64,000 bases of DNA, from assembly GCA_964017145.1 (NCBI GenBank), contig OZ024842.1:248001-312000 (forward strand), written 5' to 3'. The notes beneath the pieces were generated by a model, which was not told the DNA's origin, did not search any database, and was given only the letters and a program-made list of their open reading frames with translations. This DNA comes from Agrocybe praecox. Taxonomy: Eukaryota > Basidiomycota > Agaricomycetes > Agaricales > Agrocybaceae. The position numbers were made by a program, and so were the translations under genes. Positions 12,952-24,557 of the stretch are shown one piece after another; position 1 is the first letter of the stretch; each line of letters begins with the position of its first letter.

Positions 12952-14020
12952 GGCGTACCTTATTTTGGATAGGTTGTACTTACTACCAAGCCCGACAGGT
13001 GCGTGTTTTGCAGTATCGATCATGCATACTGGTACGACCCCACGGGGTCGATACTCCACACTCACAGTATTAGAAAACATAATTACGGAGAGCAATGAAG
13101 ACTAGCATAGTAACCTTCTCTTCGGGAGCCACTCAGTCAACGACGGTGGAAAAATATCGCAGAATTGTGCTGGCCAATCCTTAAAGCGATGATCCGACGC
13201 GACACGAGAAATCAGTGCTCTAATTGGTGGCTTATGAGACTGATGGACTTCCTTGTTGATTCATCGGTATTATTCAGTGGTAGATTGTAATGTAGGCACT
13301 GCCTCTGAAATTGAGCTTGAAAGTTACTAGAGGGTTCACGTGTGCCATCGGGTCCGAACTAAAAACACTTATCTATTCACATCGAATTGCTCCTCTGCGT
13401 TGTTAGCAGATAATTCTAAACCTATACCGAACACTTCTACTCATGAATTATCCAGTTTACCTGACCCTTCAGAGACGATAAGCACCATCAGGATATGTTT
13501 TTTAGTAATGGCAGAGTTCAGACGCGCTTGACGGTCCGGCCGGCCCCGGTTATAAATAGATCACGAGTGGAATAAACTTGCACGATTTCGGTGAAGTCCT
13601 GAGGTGGAGAATGGAATGCAAGGCTCGGAGGTACTCTGTTACATGTAAAGAAATGCCCCCAAATTGACATTGATGTGTTACGGGTGGTATCCCATGCCTT
13701 TGCCACCTGCTCAAGCTATTTTTAGCACCTGAATATAGGAAGGCGTTTATTATCGACGGTCATATGTCCCGAGCACGCGCTTGACGTGAATGTCCACGTC
13801 GAGATTCTATTTTACCGCGTCAATTGATTTCGTTTCTTTACCATTATTTTCGTGTGTCTTTGTTGGCGGTATCGAGCAATTGTCGACTACGTGTTTTCTC
13901 TCCGATTATGTACCGTTTTGACAACGCGTTGACTCCCCCCCTCTCCGTCATGGTCGATACGTCACTCCACAACGCTGGAACCGACAATTCACCCTTTTTT
14001 GAGTGATTTTCTGAGGGGTT

Positions 14021-14026
14021 TATAAA
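14021..14026 (+). promoter_or_regulatory. TATA box of the esterase gene
   Basis: TATAAA lies 81 bp before the esterase start codon. It is the only good match in the immediate upstream region and fits a strongly inducible secreted-enzyme gene. Confidence 0.5.
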
Positions 14027-14106
14027 GGGTCTATTTGGTGGAAACAGTTTCGTCATCTCCACTCCCAACACATTTAGCGGGTTAAGACTTCCTCGAAAAC
14101 ATCAAA

Positions 14107-15204
14107 ATGTTTAAGAAATTCCTCTCGGCCTCCTTTGTCGCCCTTGCTCTCCAGGCTTCTACTGCTTCTGCAGAACTTGAAAAGCGTGCCTGCCCCAACA
14201 TCCACGTTTTCGGTGCCCGTGAGACCACTGCTCCCGCTGGATACGGAACCGCCGGTGTTGTAGTCAACCTTGTATTGGGTGCCCACCCCGGTGCCACATC
14301 TGAGGCTATCAACTACCCCGCCTGTGGTGGTCAAGCCTCCTGTGGTAGTGTCAGCTACGCCAACTCTGCCGTTCAAGGAGTCCACGCCGTTGCTACCGCT
14401 GTTAACAGTTTCAACCAACAATGCCCACAAACTCAACTCGTCCTTGTCGGTTACTCCCAAGTACGCGGAACAATAAATAACGATCTTCATAAAAAACTAA
14501 TTTTTGATAGGGTGGTCAAATTATGGATGACGCGTTCTGCGGTGGAGGAGACACAAACGAGGGTCTTACCGATACCTCTATCCCCATCAGCTCTGCTGCT
14601 CTCAGCAAAATCGCTGCTGCCATCTTCATGGGTGACCCCCGCCACATCCCAGGTCTCTCATACAACGTCGGAACTTGCAACGCCAGCGGTGTAAGCTATA
14701 TCCTCCCTCATATTTTGAATGTGAATTTACTCACATTTAAATATCTGATACCTCCTAGTTCGCACCCCGTCCAACTGGATTCCAATGCCCCAACGCATCC
14801 AGAATCAAGTCCTACTGTGACGCAGCTGACCCATACTGCTGCAATGGAAACGACGCCAATACCCACCAAGGCTACGGAACCGAGTACGGCCAGCAGGCGC
14901 TCACTTTCATCAACGCCCAGCTTGCTGCTACTGCTGGTGGCTCGACCGGAGGCTCGACCGGAGGAGGATCCCCCGCTACTACCTCCACCCCACCCTCTAG
15001 CACCCCACCAGCGACAGGTGGTGCTACCGCTGCTCACTGGGGCCAATGCGGTGGACAAGGCTGGACTGGCCCTACCGTCTGCGCTTCTCCTTACACTTGC
15101 CAAGCTGCGAACGCATTCGTGAGTTTTCCAGTGCTATTTCTATTTGGTATTTTAGCTAAAATGATACTTTGCTTTCCCGCATGCAGTACAGCCAGTGCTT
15201 GTAA
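14107..15204 (+). CDS. secreted acetylxylan esterase/cutinase-like enzyme (CE5) with CBM1
   Basis: Secreted carbohydrate esterase expected to deacetylate xylan during plant cell-wall breakdown. Exons 14107-14460, 14511-14690, 14759-15118 and 15187-15204 sum exactly to 304 codons (303 aa). Residues 1 to about 21 are a signal peptide, followed by a KR site suggesting a propeptide. The CE5 alpha/beta-hydrolase domain covers about 27-230, with nucleophile S117 in GYSQGG (split by intron 1), Asp202 in DPYCC and His214 in THQGYG, plus several cysteines as in this family. A Gly/Ser/Thr/Pro-rich linker (about 234-270) leads to a fungal cellulose-binding module (271-303) starting [12 protein letters not shown]. 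The last exon is only 18 nt and supplies YSQCL. CE5 also contains cutinases; the sequence pattern and CBM1 favour acetylxylan esterase. Confidence 0.95.
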
Positions 15205-17631
15205 AAAAACGAATTTCTGACCATAATGGGAAGGAGATCCGGAGTGTATTAAATATGGATGTCGACAGTGCTGTATTTTTATGTATAAATCAAACCTTCG
15301 TTGCATTTCATGATCTGTGTGCCGAGGACAGTGAAGGGAATATTTAATTTGGAAATTCATTTTGTTGGCCGTCGAAGAAAAGAACGCGGAAAAAGAAGAC
15401 TGTCACTAACAACTTTTGAGGAAAACTCTTCAAGTCCAAGCGGAATAATCAGAGGTTGTAAGTCCAGGGTTCAAATTGACGGAGGCACAGAGGGAGAACG
15501 CAGTACAAAATAACACCTTCAAGACACTGTCTTTGCCAAGGGGAAAGAACTTAGACAGCACTCTTCGAAGAAAAAATAGTTCATGCAGAGGTGCTGTATG
15601 TTTGAAAGGACCAAAGACGTCTAGTTATTCGTGTGGGTTAAGAATAGACGCCGAAGACCGACAAGCTTGCAGGATCAACATTACGCCGAATTTTTTTCCG
15701 AACAGATTGATTCCTAGACCTGAGCTAAGTAAAAAGGTGCGACGTCAAGAAGAACAGAGGCACCCAGAAAGCCTAGCACTGGTCAAGATATATTCCAATC
15801 AACAAGGGACACCTAGTTTGTATTGCCAAAAACGCGCCCGGCCGGTGAGCGGAGGACTTTGCTAACACTCACGACACCCATCGAGTTTCGATCTAGTTCC
15901 TTTTGAATGTCAGAACCCCCCCCCACCATGATAGCACGAAGACATCAATGGACTCGACCTAAAGTGCGCCCGCAGCGGGACACGGGCCAAGGTCTTAGAG
16001 GTATCTTCAGATTCAAAATTGGTCGGGCGCGAGTGCTGTGTTCACGGTGGTGGAGGCTGAAGCATGCAGGCCGAACTTGGCACTTGAACTTCGTCAGCAA
16101 TGCAGAGGTTTTTGGCTTATCCGGGGGTCACAAGCACGGGGGTCGGTACCTTCATCATATCACCTATAAATCGATAACATTGACGAGCGCAGACCTGCTC
16201 GGATACAGTCTAATACCCATGAAATGGCCGATGCGGCCTTGTTCGAGAATTGATTTCGAACTTCTTCTAAAACAAACGTTCGTTCTTGGAGTAAGTTCAG
16301 ATTCGGAGGCTAGAAGCAAACTGCAAGGGAAGAGAAAGAAAAGGTATATAAGAAGGAGCCGGATATCGAAATTGAGGCCAGAACGTACTAATGCGATGAA
16401 TACGCGGAAGTTCTTGTTCCTCGTAGGACGTCGTGGTCAAGTCGTGGTCTGCCTTGTGGTTTGAATGCTGATGATAATGATGATGGTGCGTGGTGCCAGT
16501 TTACAGGCGAGGTAAGAATTACAAATTCCCGCGGATATGTCAGTCATAACCCAATTCGAATCAACTGTCAACATATAGATATATAGAGGGTAATATATCC
16601 CAACTCTACAGGAAAAGGAATTCCAGGTTGACGAGGCGAACTGGGGCGCGCACCAGAGAGCGACTTTGTTAGTTAGCTTTGAACGTGTACGATACATATG
16701 TACCAAACTGGGGCACATATATAACGCCCGGCGAGTCTCAGAAGAAGCCTAATTAACATGAACTCAAACGACGAATCATTAATCAACATCAGACTTCAGT
16801 CGGTCTAAAGTCGGGCGCGAACAACCCTTAAAAATTGTATTGAATGACCGGAAAAAACAACAGAACACGTTTGATAGGTAGATTGGTCGAGGTACGTAGT
16901 TCGTTTGACTGGGGATTGGGGATGTGTGGAGAGAAGATCGAATGAAGAACGTTGGGGATTGTGTTACTCTGTGTGGTGTAATGAATGGCATGGCATTGAT
17001 ATGTAGTCCGACGCTTCGAACATGTAGTAAGGAAAGTAAGTAAGAAAGAGAGCAAGTGCAGCTAAAGCGATGATTTGCCCGTACGTACGTAAGTATATAT
17101 GTGTGTATGTATGTACCACTCTAAAAAACAAATGATTGAGACAATTCCACGAGCAGAAGGGGTGCCAGTGAAGATGGGGTGCGTAACAGGTTAGTCCGAT
17201 AGAGTGCAATTGTCCCAGTGAGTGAATGAGTAAGCAAGCGTGAATTTTCGGGTTTGAATTTGGAGGGCAGGCGATAGGGTAGATGGCCGCTGGGTAGAGA
17301 TGGCGTTGGGAGAGGGAGAGAGAGATTTTGGACGTTATTTACATACATATAGTGGAAGTAAGGACGTGCGTGAGGGTTATGATGGTAGGGTATGTGTGGG
17401 ATTGAGGAGGGAACGAATAAATCAAACAACAGGAAGCTGGCGCTGAAGCTTGAAGCTTGAAGGGCCGTGGGACGACGACGGTGGGGCGGAAACCAAAGTT
17501 GAAATTGAAATTTTCGGGGGGTGGAAAGGGCAGGATTTTGTTTGAGAGGGAATATCGATTTGCGGTGTTTGTGGGATGGACAGCTAGCTAGGTAGTTTGG
17601 GCCAGGACTGCGTTGGTCTGTAGCGCTAGTT
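15205..17631. other. gene-free region after the esterase
   Basis: No supported gene. One 185-codon open frame at 15907-16464 has no family resemblance and no splice partner. From about 16.8 to 17.5 kb the minus strand is rich in CT runs, like a transcript leader, but no minus-strand coding exon follows. A TTGAAGC-type motif (17444-17462) is present. Confidence 0.45.
17444..17462 (+). repeat. GAAGCTT heptamer tandem motif
   Basis: Nearly three tandem units of the 7-bp sequence TGAAGCT. Similar runs occur at 3393-3404, 7165-7177 and 39448-39467, all in the same orientation and all between genes. Confidence 0.7.
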
Positions 17632-19005
17632 CTAGTCGCCCCAACTAATAGTCATCGGGCCAGTATCTTGCAGTTTTAAACCGACACTAGATGCAGGTGA
17701 AGTAGAGAGAGAAGGTCGGGGCTGGACGATAGAGATTGCCGTTCGACGAGTATATGTCTTGGGTGTCCCATTTCCTTCTTCTTCCTCTCCCAGTTCGAAC
17801 TTGCTTGAAATGACGCCAGGGCGTTGTTGTTCTTCCGAATGAAAAGTTGTTGCGGCTTGCACATCTGCAGCAGCACCAGGGGCTGCGTACCCCTCCCCTT
17901 TCTCTTCTCCTGGACTGTCTGATTCCAGAGCAGCCTTCCTCCGCGTGGCACGTCCACGACGAGCAGCAGCCGCAGCAGCCGTGACCTCACGCAGTGGTGG
18001 CCCACGCACAAGGCGTGCATTGAAGATCGGCCTAGGTGTGCTCCTGCTCGAATGAGACTGGGATGACTCGTGCATCGACACCTCCCTAGACGATAGCTGG
18101 GAAGAGGACCGGGAAATGGGGGTGCTGCTTTCCATGGCATTGGTAGACGACGTCCGTAAGGCTGTAGAGGCTTGCGCTCGGAGCTGCGATGGGTTTATGT
18201 TTGTGAGAGGGGACAGGTTGGCCACGGAGGGCCGGTTGGAAGAGGATATGGAACGGGAGTTGGAGGACGAGGATGGGTCCGTCCTGAGGGACATTTTCTT
18301 CTTATTGGATAGATTGAACGGCGTCCTTGAGCCTACGGTGACCATTTTACTATTATTACGAAAATAAAAGCAGATTTAACTGCTACGATTTCGTGACAGC
18401 AAAGATAACACGGCAACGTACCTTTCTTTTGCGCGAATTACATTCGACATCCTTTCGTTGAGCTGCAGACGATCCACAGTGTACGTGCTTCCAGCCATTC
18501 TGAGGGGGGAATATCGAATAGAATTATAGAGAAAAAGAAAGAACCAGTCATCCAGGAATGCATGCTACTAGCCCAAGAGGATGAGGAACTCACGGCACTG
18601 GGATTTCTTCCTCGTTCGTTGCTGGAATAAGGTGCGAATGCTCGTCAGGCGGGTCGTGCTGTTCGTATGTATAATTCATCAGTTCAGTTCCATATTTCAC
18701 ATTTCGAAGGGGGGGAAAGAGTCGAATCATCTCAAAGAGAGAGGTACTCACAGGATCCTGCAAGACCGTCCGCCTGCCTGGAAGACAGCATGAAAACAGA
18801 CAAGTTAACATACCAGTCGCTTGACGCCTAGAGGGCAGGACAACCAAGGAAAGCAAGAAAGAAAGAAGGAGGAAGAGGAGAAGAAGAAAGGAGAAGATCC
18901 CTATAGGTGGAAACTTTCCCCCTAATTCCAGACTCAATTCGCGTCCCCGAAAAAACATGTGATCTCTTCTTTCCTTATTTACGCGCCAAATTTGGATGGG
19001 GCCAT
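17632..19005 (-). CDS. unrecognised serine-rich protein with three tiny exons
   Basis: Not recognised. Six minus-strand exons (19005-18983, 18827-18814, 18777-18752, 18658-18594, 18499-18422, 18349-17632) sum to exactly 308 codons (307 aa). Every junction is GT-AG and every phase closes. The first three exons are 23, 14 and 26 nt and encode a smooth start, MAPSKFGARQATGRRTVLQD. A short conserved-looking stretch (DPPDEHSHLIPATNEEEIPV) and YTVDRLQLNERMSNVIRAKE follow. The rest is low complexity: Ser-rich from about 90, an Ala/Arg block (AAAAARRGRATRRK), and acidic EEEEG. It ends MTISWGD. The composition suggests a nuclear, phosphorylated protein, but no domain is visible. The last exon is the most secure part. 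The 14-nt exon and the start codon are inferences. Confidence 0.6.
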
Positions 19006-19985
19006 AAGCGAATTCCATATTCGATTTCCGAGTCATAGGGTTCAGAATGGAAATAATTCTCAGGGTCAAAACCCACAAATAGATCAGAAATACCATATCA
19101 CACGTTCCGTCGTTCACATGGGACGAACGACGTATGTACCTATATATCTGCCCAGGGTTCACATTCCGGGGCCAGGGGATGAGAAAAATGGCAGATGTCA
19201 TGGAAAATCCTGTCAAACACTGTTCTCTGTAGTCGAAAGCGACAGAGAAGCCTGCGTATTATTGAACACCAGCAACACAAAATGACAGGTACATTGGGTT
19301 TCGTGATGTCGATCGGCCACCAAAGGTACAAAGTTTCAAATTGTATAGTATTGCACAGGAAAAGTTAAAATACACACGGCCGAGGGATACATATATATAC
19401 AGAATGACATACAAAGGACATATGTAACACTAAATAAATAGTACGGAAGAAGCACTGGAACCAAGGAAGAGAATTCTAACAGTACACGACGAAAGGGGAG
19501 CATAAGGGGTATAAGCAATACTATACGACACAGCGCAGCGATCAATATTGAAATATTGATGGTGGTACATGGACGGACGTTTGATGAGAGGTGAGAATGA
19601 AAAATGGAAAATGAAGGACAGCCTCGCCCATGTCGGCGGTCGTTCTTTTGATTCTGTCGAAGAGTTGCGCCAACGAGAATTTTTTCGAGAGTAGGATTAG
19701 CATAAAGAGGCTATATATGACGCGTTAGGTCACGAAACTTATAGAAAAGAATAGAAAGCGATAGCACGTACGAAGCGAAAGGGGGGGTTCCATCCGCGAT
19801 TTTCACGAAATAAAGAAGAACCAAGTCAGATACAAATACAAATACCTAAATCCCTTCAACACATCAGCCACGTTCGTCAAAACTAAACCCGCCCAAAAAA
19901 AAAAAAAAAAAAGGCAAAAAAGAATTACTCACAAATCCAAAAGAAAAGAAAACCTCAAACCCAAACCCCCCATCCTCCTACCCTC
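19006..19985. other. gene-free spacer with A-rich tract
   Basis: No coding exon recognised. It lies between two minus-strand genes and contains an A-run near 19895-19911, close to the 3' end of the F-box gene. It probably includes that gene's 3' untranslated region and the promoter of the upstream neighbour. Confidence 0.5.
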
Positions 19986-20262
19986 CTACTCACCCCCAAA
20001 CCTCTCCGCCCACCTATCCCCCTCATACCTCCTCTCCCACCACATCTCCGGATGGAGCTGCACATGCCTCAAACTCCTACAATACCGATTCCACCCAATC
20101 AGATAGTCCTCCAAATCTCCCTGCCTCAGCGGGCCGTCCCCGATTGTCGTCTGTCGCCTCCGAGCGCGGGCTGCGGCGTTGGGGTTCGTGTACGTATATG
20201 GGTATGGGTGGGAGGGGGTGGATGATGACTGGGTGCTGGTGCTGGTGCTTCCACTGCTGAAG

Positions 20263-20294
<32 letters not shown>

Positions 20295-22075
20295 GGTGGT
20301 GGTGCTGCCACTGCCGCTTGGCGAGCTAAACCCAAACGACCTCCTTCTCGAACCACTCGGCGTCGGTTCGGCCCCCGCCTCAGCAGCAGCGCTGTCCTCC
20401 TGATCATCATAATAATAATCGATATCCTCCTCATCCGTATCCGACAAATAATGCACCGCCTGTTGTGCAGCGTTCGCATTCCCACTCGCGCTCCCATTCG
20501 CATGCTGCTGCTGCGTCGTCGTTGTCCCCTGAAGTTGCACATTAACATGCATATTATATTGCTGCATCTGATACTGGTACAGATGGTTTGCGTGCATCTG
20601 CTGGAGGTTCGGCGGTGGGATCAACGGTTGCGGAGGAGGAGCAGGAGGAGCAGGCATGGTGTGGATCTGGGGGTGTCGGTTAGTGACTAGACATTGTTTG
20701 TCGCTTATCAGCTTGAGGGTGTGGATATGAGGAAGTTCGAATAGAATGTTGGCCCCGATGGTGACGAAGAAATCCTGTTATAAGATTTAAAGTCGAACAA
20801 GAAAGAAAGTAAACACAAGAAACCCACCTCTGCAAATTTGCCCCGCCCAAAGAAAACGACCAGCTTGCGGATTTTCGGGAACAAGTGCTTGATAGCGAAC
20901 AGAAGCTCCACATCCCACGTACGCACTTGGACCTCCAAGTTCCTAACACACTCCGGCAAGCGCTCCAACCCATCCAAGAGCCCTCCAAGCTCCAACGGTT
21001 CGTTCATCGTCACATCTTCCAACGTATGCTCCGGACTATCCCTCTCACTCGTCCTGGGAGAAGTCGCACTCAAAGTCCCCGTTGAAACCGAAAACGCCGC
21101 AATCGCAAGAGGGCCTTTGTAGCTATACACGCCCTTGAGCGGGAAATGCACCGCCGTGATCTGCTGCTCTGATAAATTGTGCCGCTCAATGTACAGCTTG
21201 ATGCGCAGGCCCAACGGACAGTGACCAACGAAGCTGACGAGCGAGTCGATGAGGTCCCGGGTGAGGAGGGGCATGGACACATCCAGATGCTGCAGAGACG
21301 GAAGCTGCCATCGTCGCATCGCGTATGTGACGCTGACGCCTCCGGCCCAGGTGATGCTTAAGGACTGCAGGTTCTGCGCGGTGATCAAGTGTAGCGGGTG
21401 GTTCTCGTTGAAGTCGTTTTCCGCTGGCACGATGAGCTTATGTAGAGAGAGATGGGTAATAGGTAGAGTGCGGAATGGGAAAAGCGGTGTTGTGTTGGTC
21501 CCATTTACGGTGGGTGTGTTTGCATCCATGACTTTGTTCAGATTCTCCCAGAATGAAGGGAGGCGAAAGAGGCTGCAGTTATTTATTTCCAAGGATCTTA
21601 GCGTAGGAATCATAGCGAGGACTGTGTATGTATGATAGGAAACGATGGTCGAGTCGAATACGATCTCACGCAGATTGGAGAATAGTGGTATTTGCGCGTA
21701 TATCGAATCGTATAATTTCATTTCAGGTGTGAGCTAATAAATCGCGTCCATAAGTATCAGAAAGTCAAAGAACGACGAAAAAGTCACCTCAGGAATGGTC
21801 CAATACCCTCTAAAGGCGCTAAAATCAAACGGTATCCCAACGGTCAACTTCCGTGGAAGCATCGTGACAGCTTCATAAACACCCCTCCAAGCCTGCAAGT
21901 TCCTATACGTCGATTCCATCTTCGACCATCGCAAGTCCCTCAGGAGGAGATTGCTAGCCAACGATCTGAACCTATGGCATGTCCGAACCAGAATCGCAAG
22001 CTGGGCTGGGTCATCGACGTTCTCAAAAATATCGATCCAAACGTCGTCCGGGATGTCTTCGAAGAGCAGTGTCAT
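19986..22075 (-). CDS. F-box protein with leucine-rich middle and low-complexity tail
   Basis: Predicted substrate receptor of an SCF-type ubiquitin ligase. Exons 22075-21788, 21733-20828 and 20774-19986 sum exactly to 661 codons (660 aa). The N-terminus MTLLFEDIPDDVWIDIFENV followed by LAILVRTCHRFRSLASNLLL is an F-box (about 3-45). Residues 97-400 carry leucine-rich-repeat-like strands (LRSLEINNCSLFRLPSF, LQSLSITW, LQHLDVSMPLL). After about 440 comes a Pro-, Gln-, Asn-, Thr- and Ser-rich tract built on trinucleotide repeats, then a conserved-looking end with WNRYCRSLRHVQLHPEMWW. This start was chosen over a Met 51 nt upstream because a TATA box lies between them. The last exon reads straight through with no further intron. 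Confidence 0.9.
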
Positions 22076-22107
22076 TGTACAAAGAGAAAAGGTGGGACCG
22101 TCGCCGT

Positions 22108-22114
22108 TTATATA
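22108..22114 (-). promoter_or_regulatory. TATA box of the F-box gene
   Basis: The minus strand reads TATATAA about 33 bp before the chosen start codon. Transcription would therefore begin close to the ATG, which rules out the in-frame upstream Met. Confidence 0.55.
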
Positions 22115-23566
22115 GCTCAACAACAAAGTCCTAAACTCGGTTCAGAGGGAACCTGTGCTCTGAAGAACAAAGGGAGAACAAGGACGCGATACATATAGTA
22201 ACGAACACCTACGCCATCGGTGTTTATCAATGTTATTATTCAAAGACGTCTATAAATAAGTAGGTGTAGAAGAATATTATAACCGGCCGTCGTGATGCGA
22301 ACAACACGAAAGAGGTACTAGATGTGGACGAGACAATCAGCGCTTACACACGCTGCAACAAGCGGTTATTCGAACGGAATGGCTCTATTGTTGGCCCAAT
22401 GATCGTTGCATGAAGTACCATGACAGTCAATAGACAGTTCGGTGCATTACTACTAATATTGTGAGTATTGTCAGAGTGAATTGAGAATTGGCAAATCCAA
22501 CTTATAGCCGTCCCATTTCGTAAAGAAAGCAAGAGGATTGATCAGAGATATCTGTGAGCAGAGCATTTGTAAGTCATGAACAATGTAATCAAGCTGTTGT
22601 AGGCCATTTTAGCGCTATAGGCGCACCATTGTAAAGTACTCGACGGATTCATGCAAAATCATACCCTTATATTAATGATACTAAGCTAGTGGGCTGTGAG
22701 AAAAAGGATCAATTTCTGGTCGAGTTAACAAATATCCAATGATCAAAACATACATATGAATCGGTATAAATTATTTCACTCAAAATAATAGAAAATAAGA
22801 AGAAAATGCCTTATCCTCCAGCGCCAAAAGGACTTTCGCTTGCATTATAAACATGGCCCACGGCCCCAATACTCCAGGTCCATAGTTGCGAGCATATAGA
22901 ATCTAGGCACATCCATCTAATAGTTCAGAGCAAGTATTTAAAATGAGAAATTTCACGAAAAGGAAAGAACTAGCCGTACTGCTCTCAGTCACTTCGACGA
23001 AGTGCCGCACGGCGTAGTTTCCCGGCCATGGATCCTAGGAGCTTGGACGAGTACTGTAATGAAATCTAGTGTATCCAGATGACTGAAGAGACTAAATCTC
23101 AGCTATATCAAGCGAGGACGACATTAACTCACGTTACAGTTTTTCCGAGCCGTGCCGAAAAGCACCAACTGCGTTCGGTCCGAGTGAATGCATGGATAGA
23201 TGGAAACGTCGAGCCCGAAAGAGACAAAAGACGCTGTAGACTCAGGCGAGATGGTGATAGATATAGTATGAGCTACTTATAATAAGTATGGTTTTCAAGC
23301 CTCCCATAACCATTTGTCCTGGTCTATTACAAAAGTATCACGAGTGCTTGAGCGCTATCTGGGATGAAGTTAAAGCTCCGCTCGGGTGCCTCCGTTTTGG
23401 CTGTTACGTGCACCTGACTGTTCACCGGTTAGTAAACACCTAATTGGAGAAATGTTATATGTACCCAATGTGTACCTTGTCTAGTACTCATATTTTCAAA
23501 CCATTCTGCTTGTACTCACACTCTTCCTATTCGTTTCTTTCTGTCCTATTTTCGTTTATCTAACCA
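22115..23566. other. gene-free region
   Basis: AT-rich intergenic DNA with only short frames on both strands. No repeat or RNA gene recognised. Confidence 0.5.
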
Positions 23567-23880
23567 ATGGCCACATGTAGGAGTACTTCAGGAGCGGTAC
23601 ATCGCTTGACGCGGAGCGTGTGCTTCCCATCTCATTGGCCTCCCGTGGGGATCGATCCACGTACACCTCGAGAAAAATTACACCCAACCCCGTACACATT
23701 CAAGGAATTGTCGCAGCCTCGCGTCTTCATCCCAAAGGAAGATCTTTACGTTGGGCCGGGGAAATGGTCTCAAGTGTATCGAGGGACCTTTCGCTCTGTG
23801 TCGGAACTTGAACACGACAATGACGCCGGCAGCGAGAAAGTGGGGATAGAATGTCCTGACTCTTCCAAGTAAAGTTCTTG
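23567..23880 (+). pseudogene. truncated copy of the kinase-like gene
   Basis: A 101-codon frame matches the first 80 or so residues of the intact gene at 24558: HWPPVGIDPRTPRE, KLHPTPYTFKELSQPRVFIP and the glycine-rich loop GPGKWSQVYRGTF are nearly identical. It then ends in a stop shortly after SEKVGIECPDSSK. No continuation matching the second half (catalytic loop, DFA) is found before the next gene, so this is a truncated tandem duplicate, probably a pseudogene. A short expressed protein cannot be excluded. Confidence 0.7.
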
Positions 23881-24557
23881 ATGCTGGTGAGTTCCAAGCC
23901 TATAACTCGGCGACCGGGTTGAACAACGACTGCCATTGAAACTAGATACATGACTGCGAACGGGGAGTGGGAATACAAAACATCTCAGACCTTTACCTGT
24001 TTTTGACACTTATCTTCAATCCTTATCATGGGAGTAATTAATATCTGGCAGGACTGATGTGTCCAGTACGATGCATCGATCATCCATAGCGTACAAGGTA
24101 ATACCAGCTATTGATATTTTTAAACTATCCCTTATGGAAAAGGCATACTAGGAGAAATCAAAAGAGATCAGACTGCCCAGTCTCACGAGATTTTTTCAGA
24201 ATAAATGCTGATTCAGATGACGCCATTTTTGTCCGAATAGTGTGTGACAAATATAGTACGCAGTTTTGGAGAAATCAGTTTCGGCCTTACTATTTATGAG
24301 GACTCCGATCACTCGGGTGTACCATGAATAGCAAGCCCGATAGAATGTTGGTCTATCGCCGTTAGCGAGAAAAGGTATGTACACATCTATCGTCGAAATG
24401 TATTTTGTAAAAATTTAATTGGAAGTGGCAATGGCCTATTTATATCTTTGTGGCGTGGGTGAATTTCGTTGTCGCTTCGAAGTTCGAACGCTAGAAAAAG
24501 CTAAATTGGTTACTCCTACTCGTGCTCTTCCTTTCCTTCTCTTGACCGTTCTAATCC

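Larger units (their letters stand above)
9369..14020. other. gene-poor region between G-alpha and esterase
   Basis: The first kilobase is T-rich and probably includes the G-alpha 3' untranslated region. Beyond it, frames are short and none gives a convincing splice-joined protein. It contains the 26-bp direct repeat described separately and several GGCCGGC-type sites. Confidence 0.45.

Noticed and set aside
15907..16464. 185-codon open frame on the plus strand
   Set aside because: No domain, no repeated hydrophobic pattern and no splice partners; the composition looks like random open sequence.
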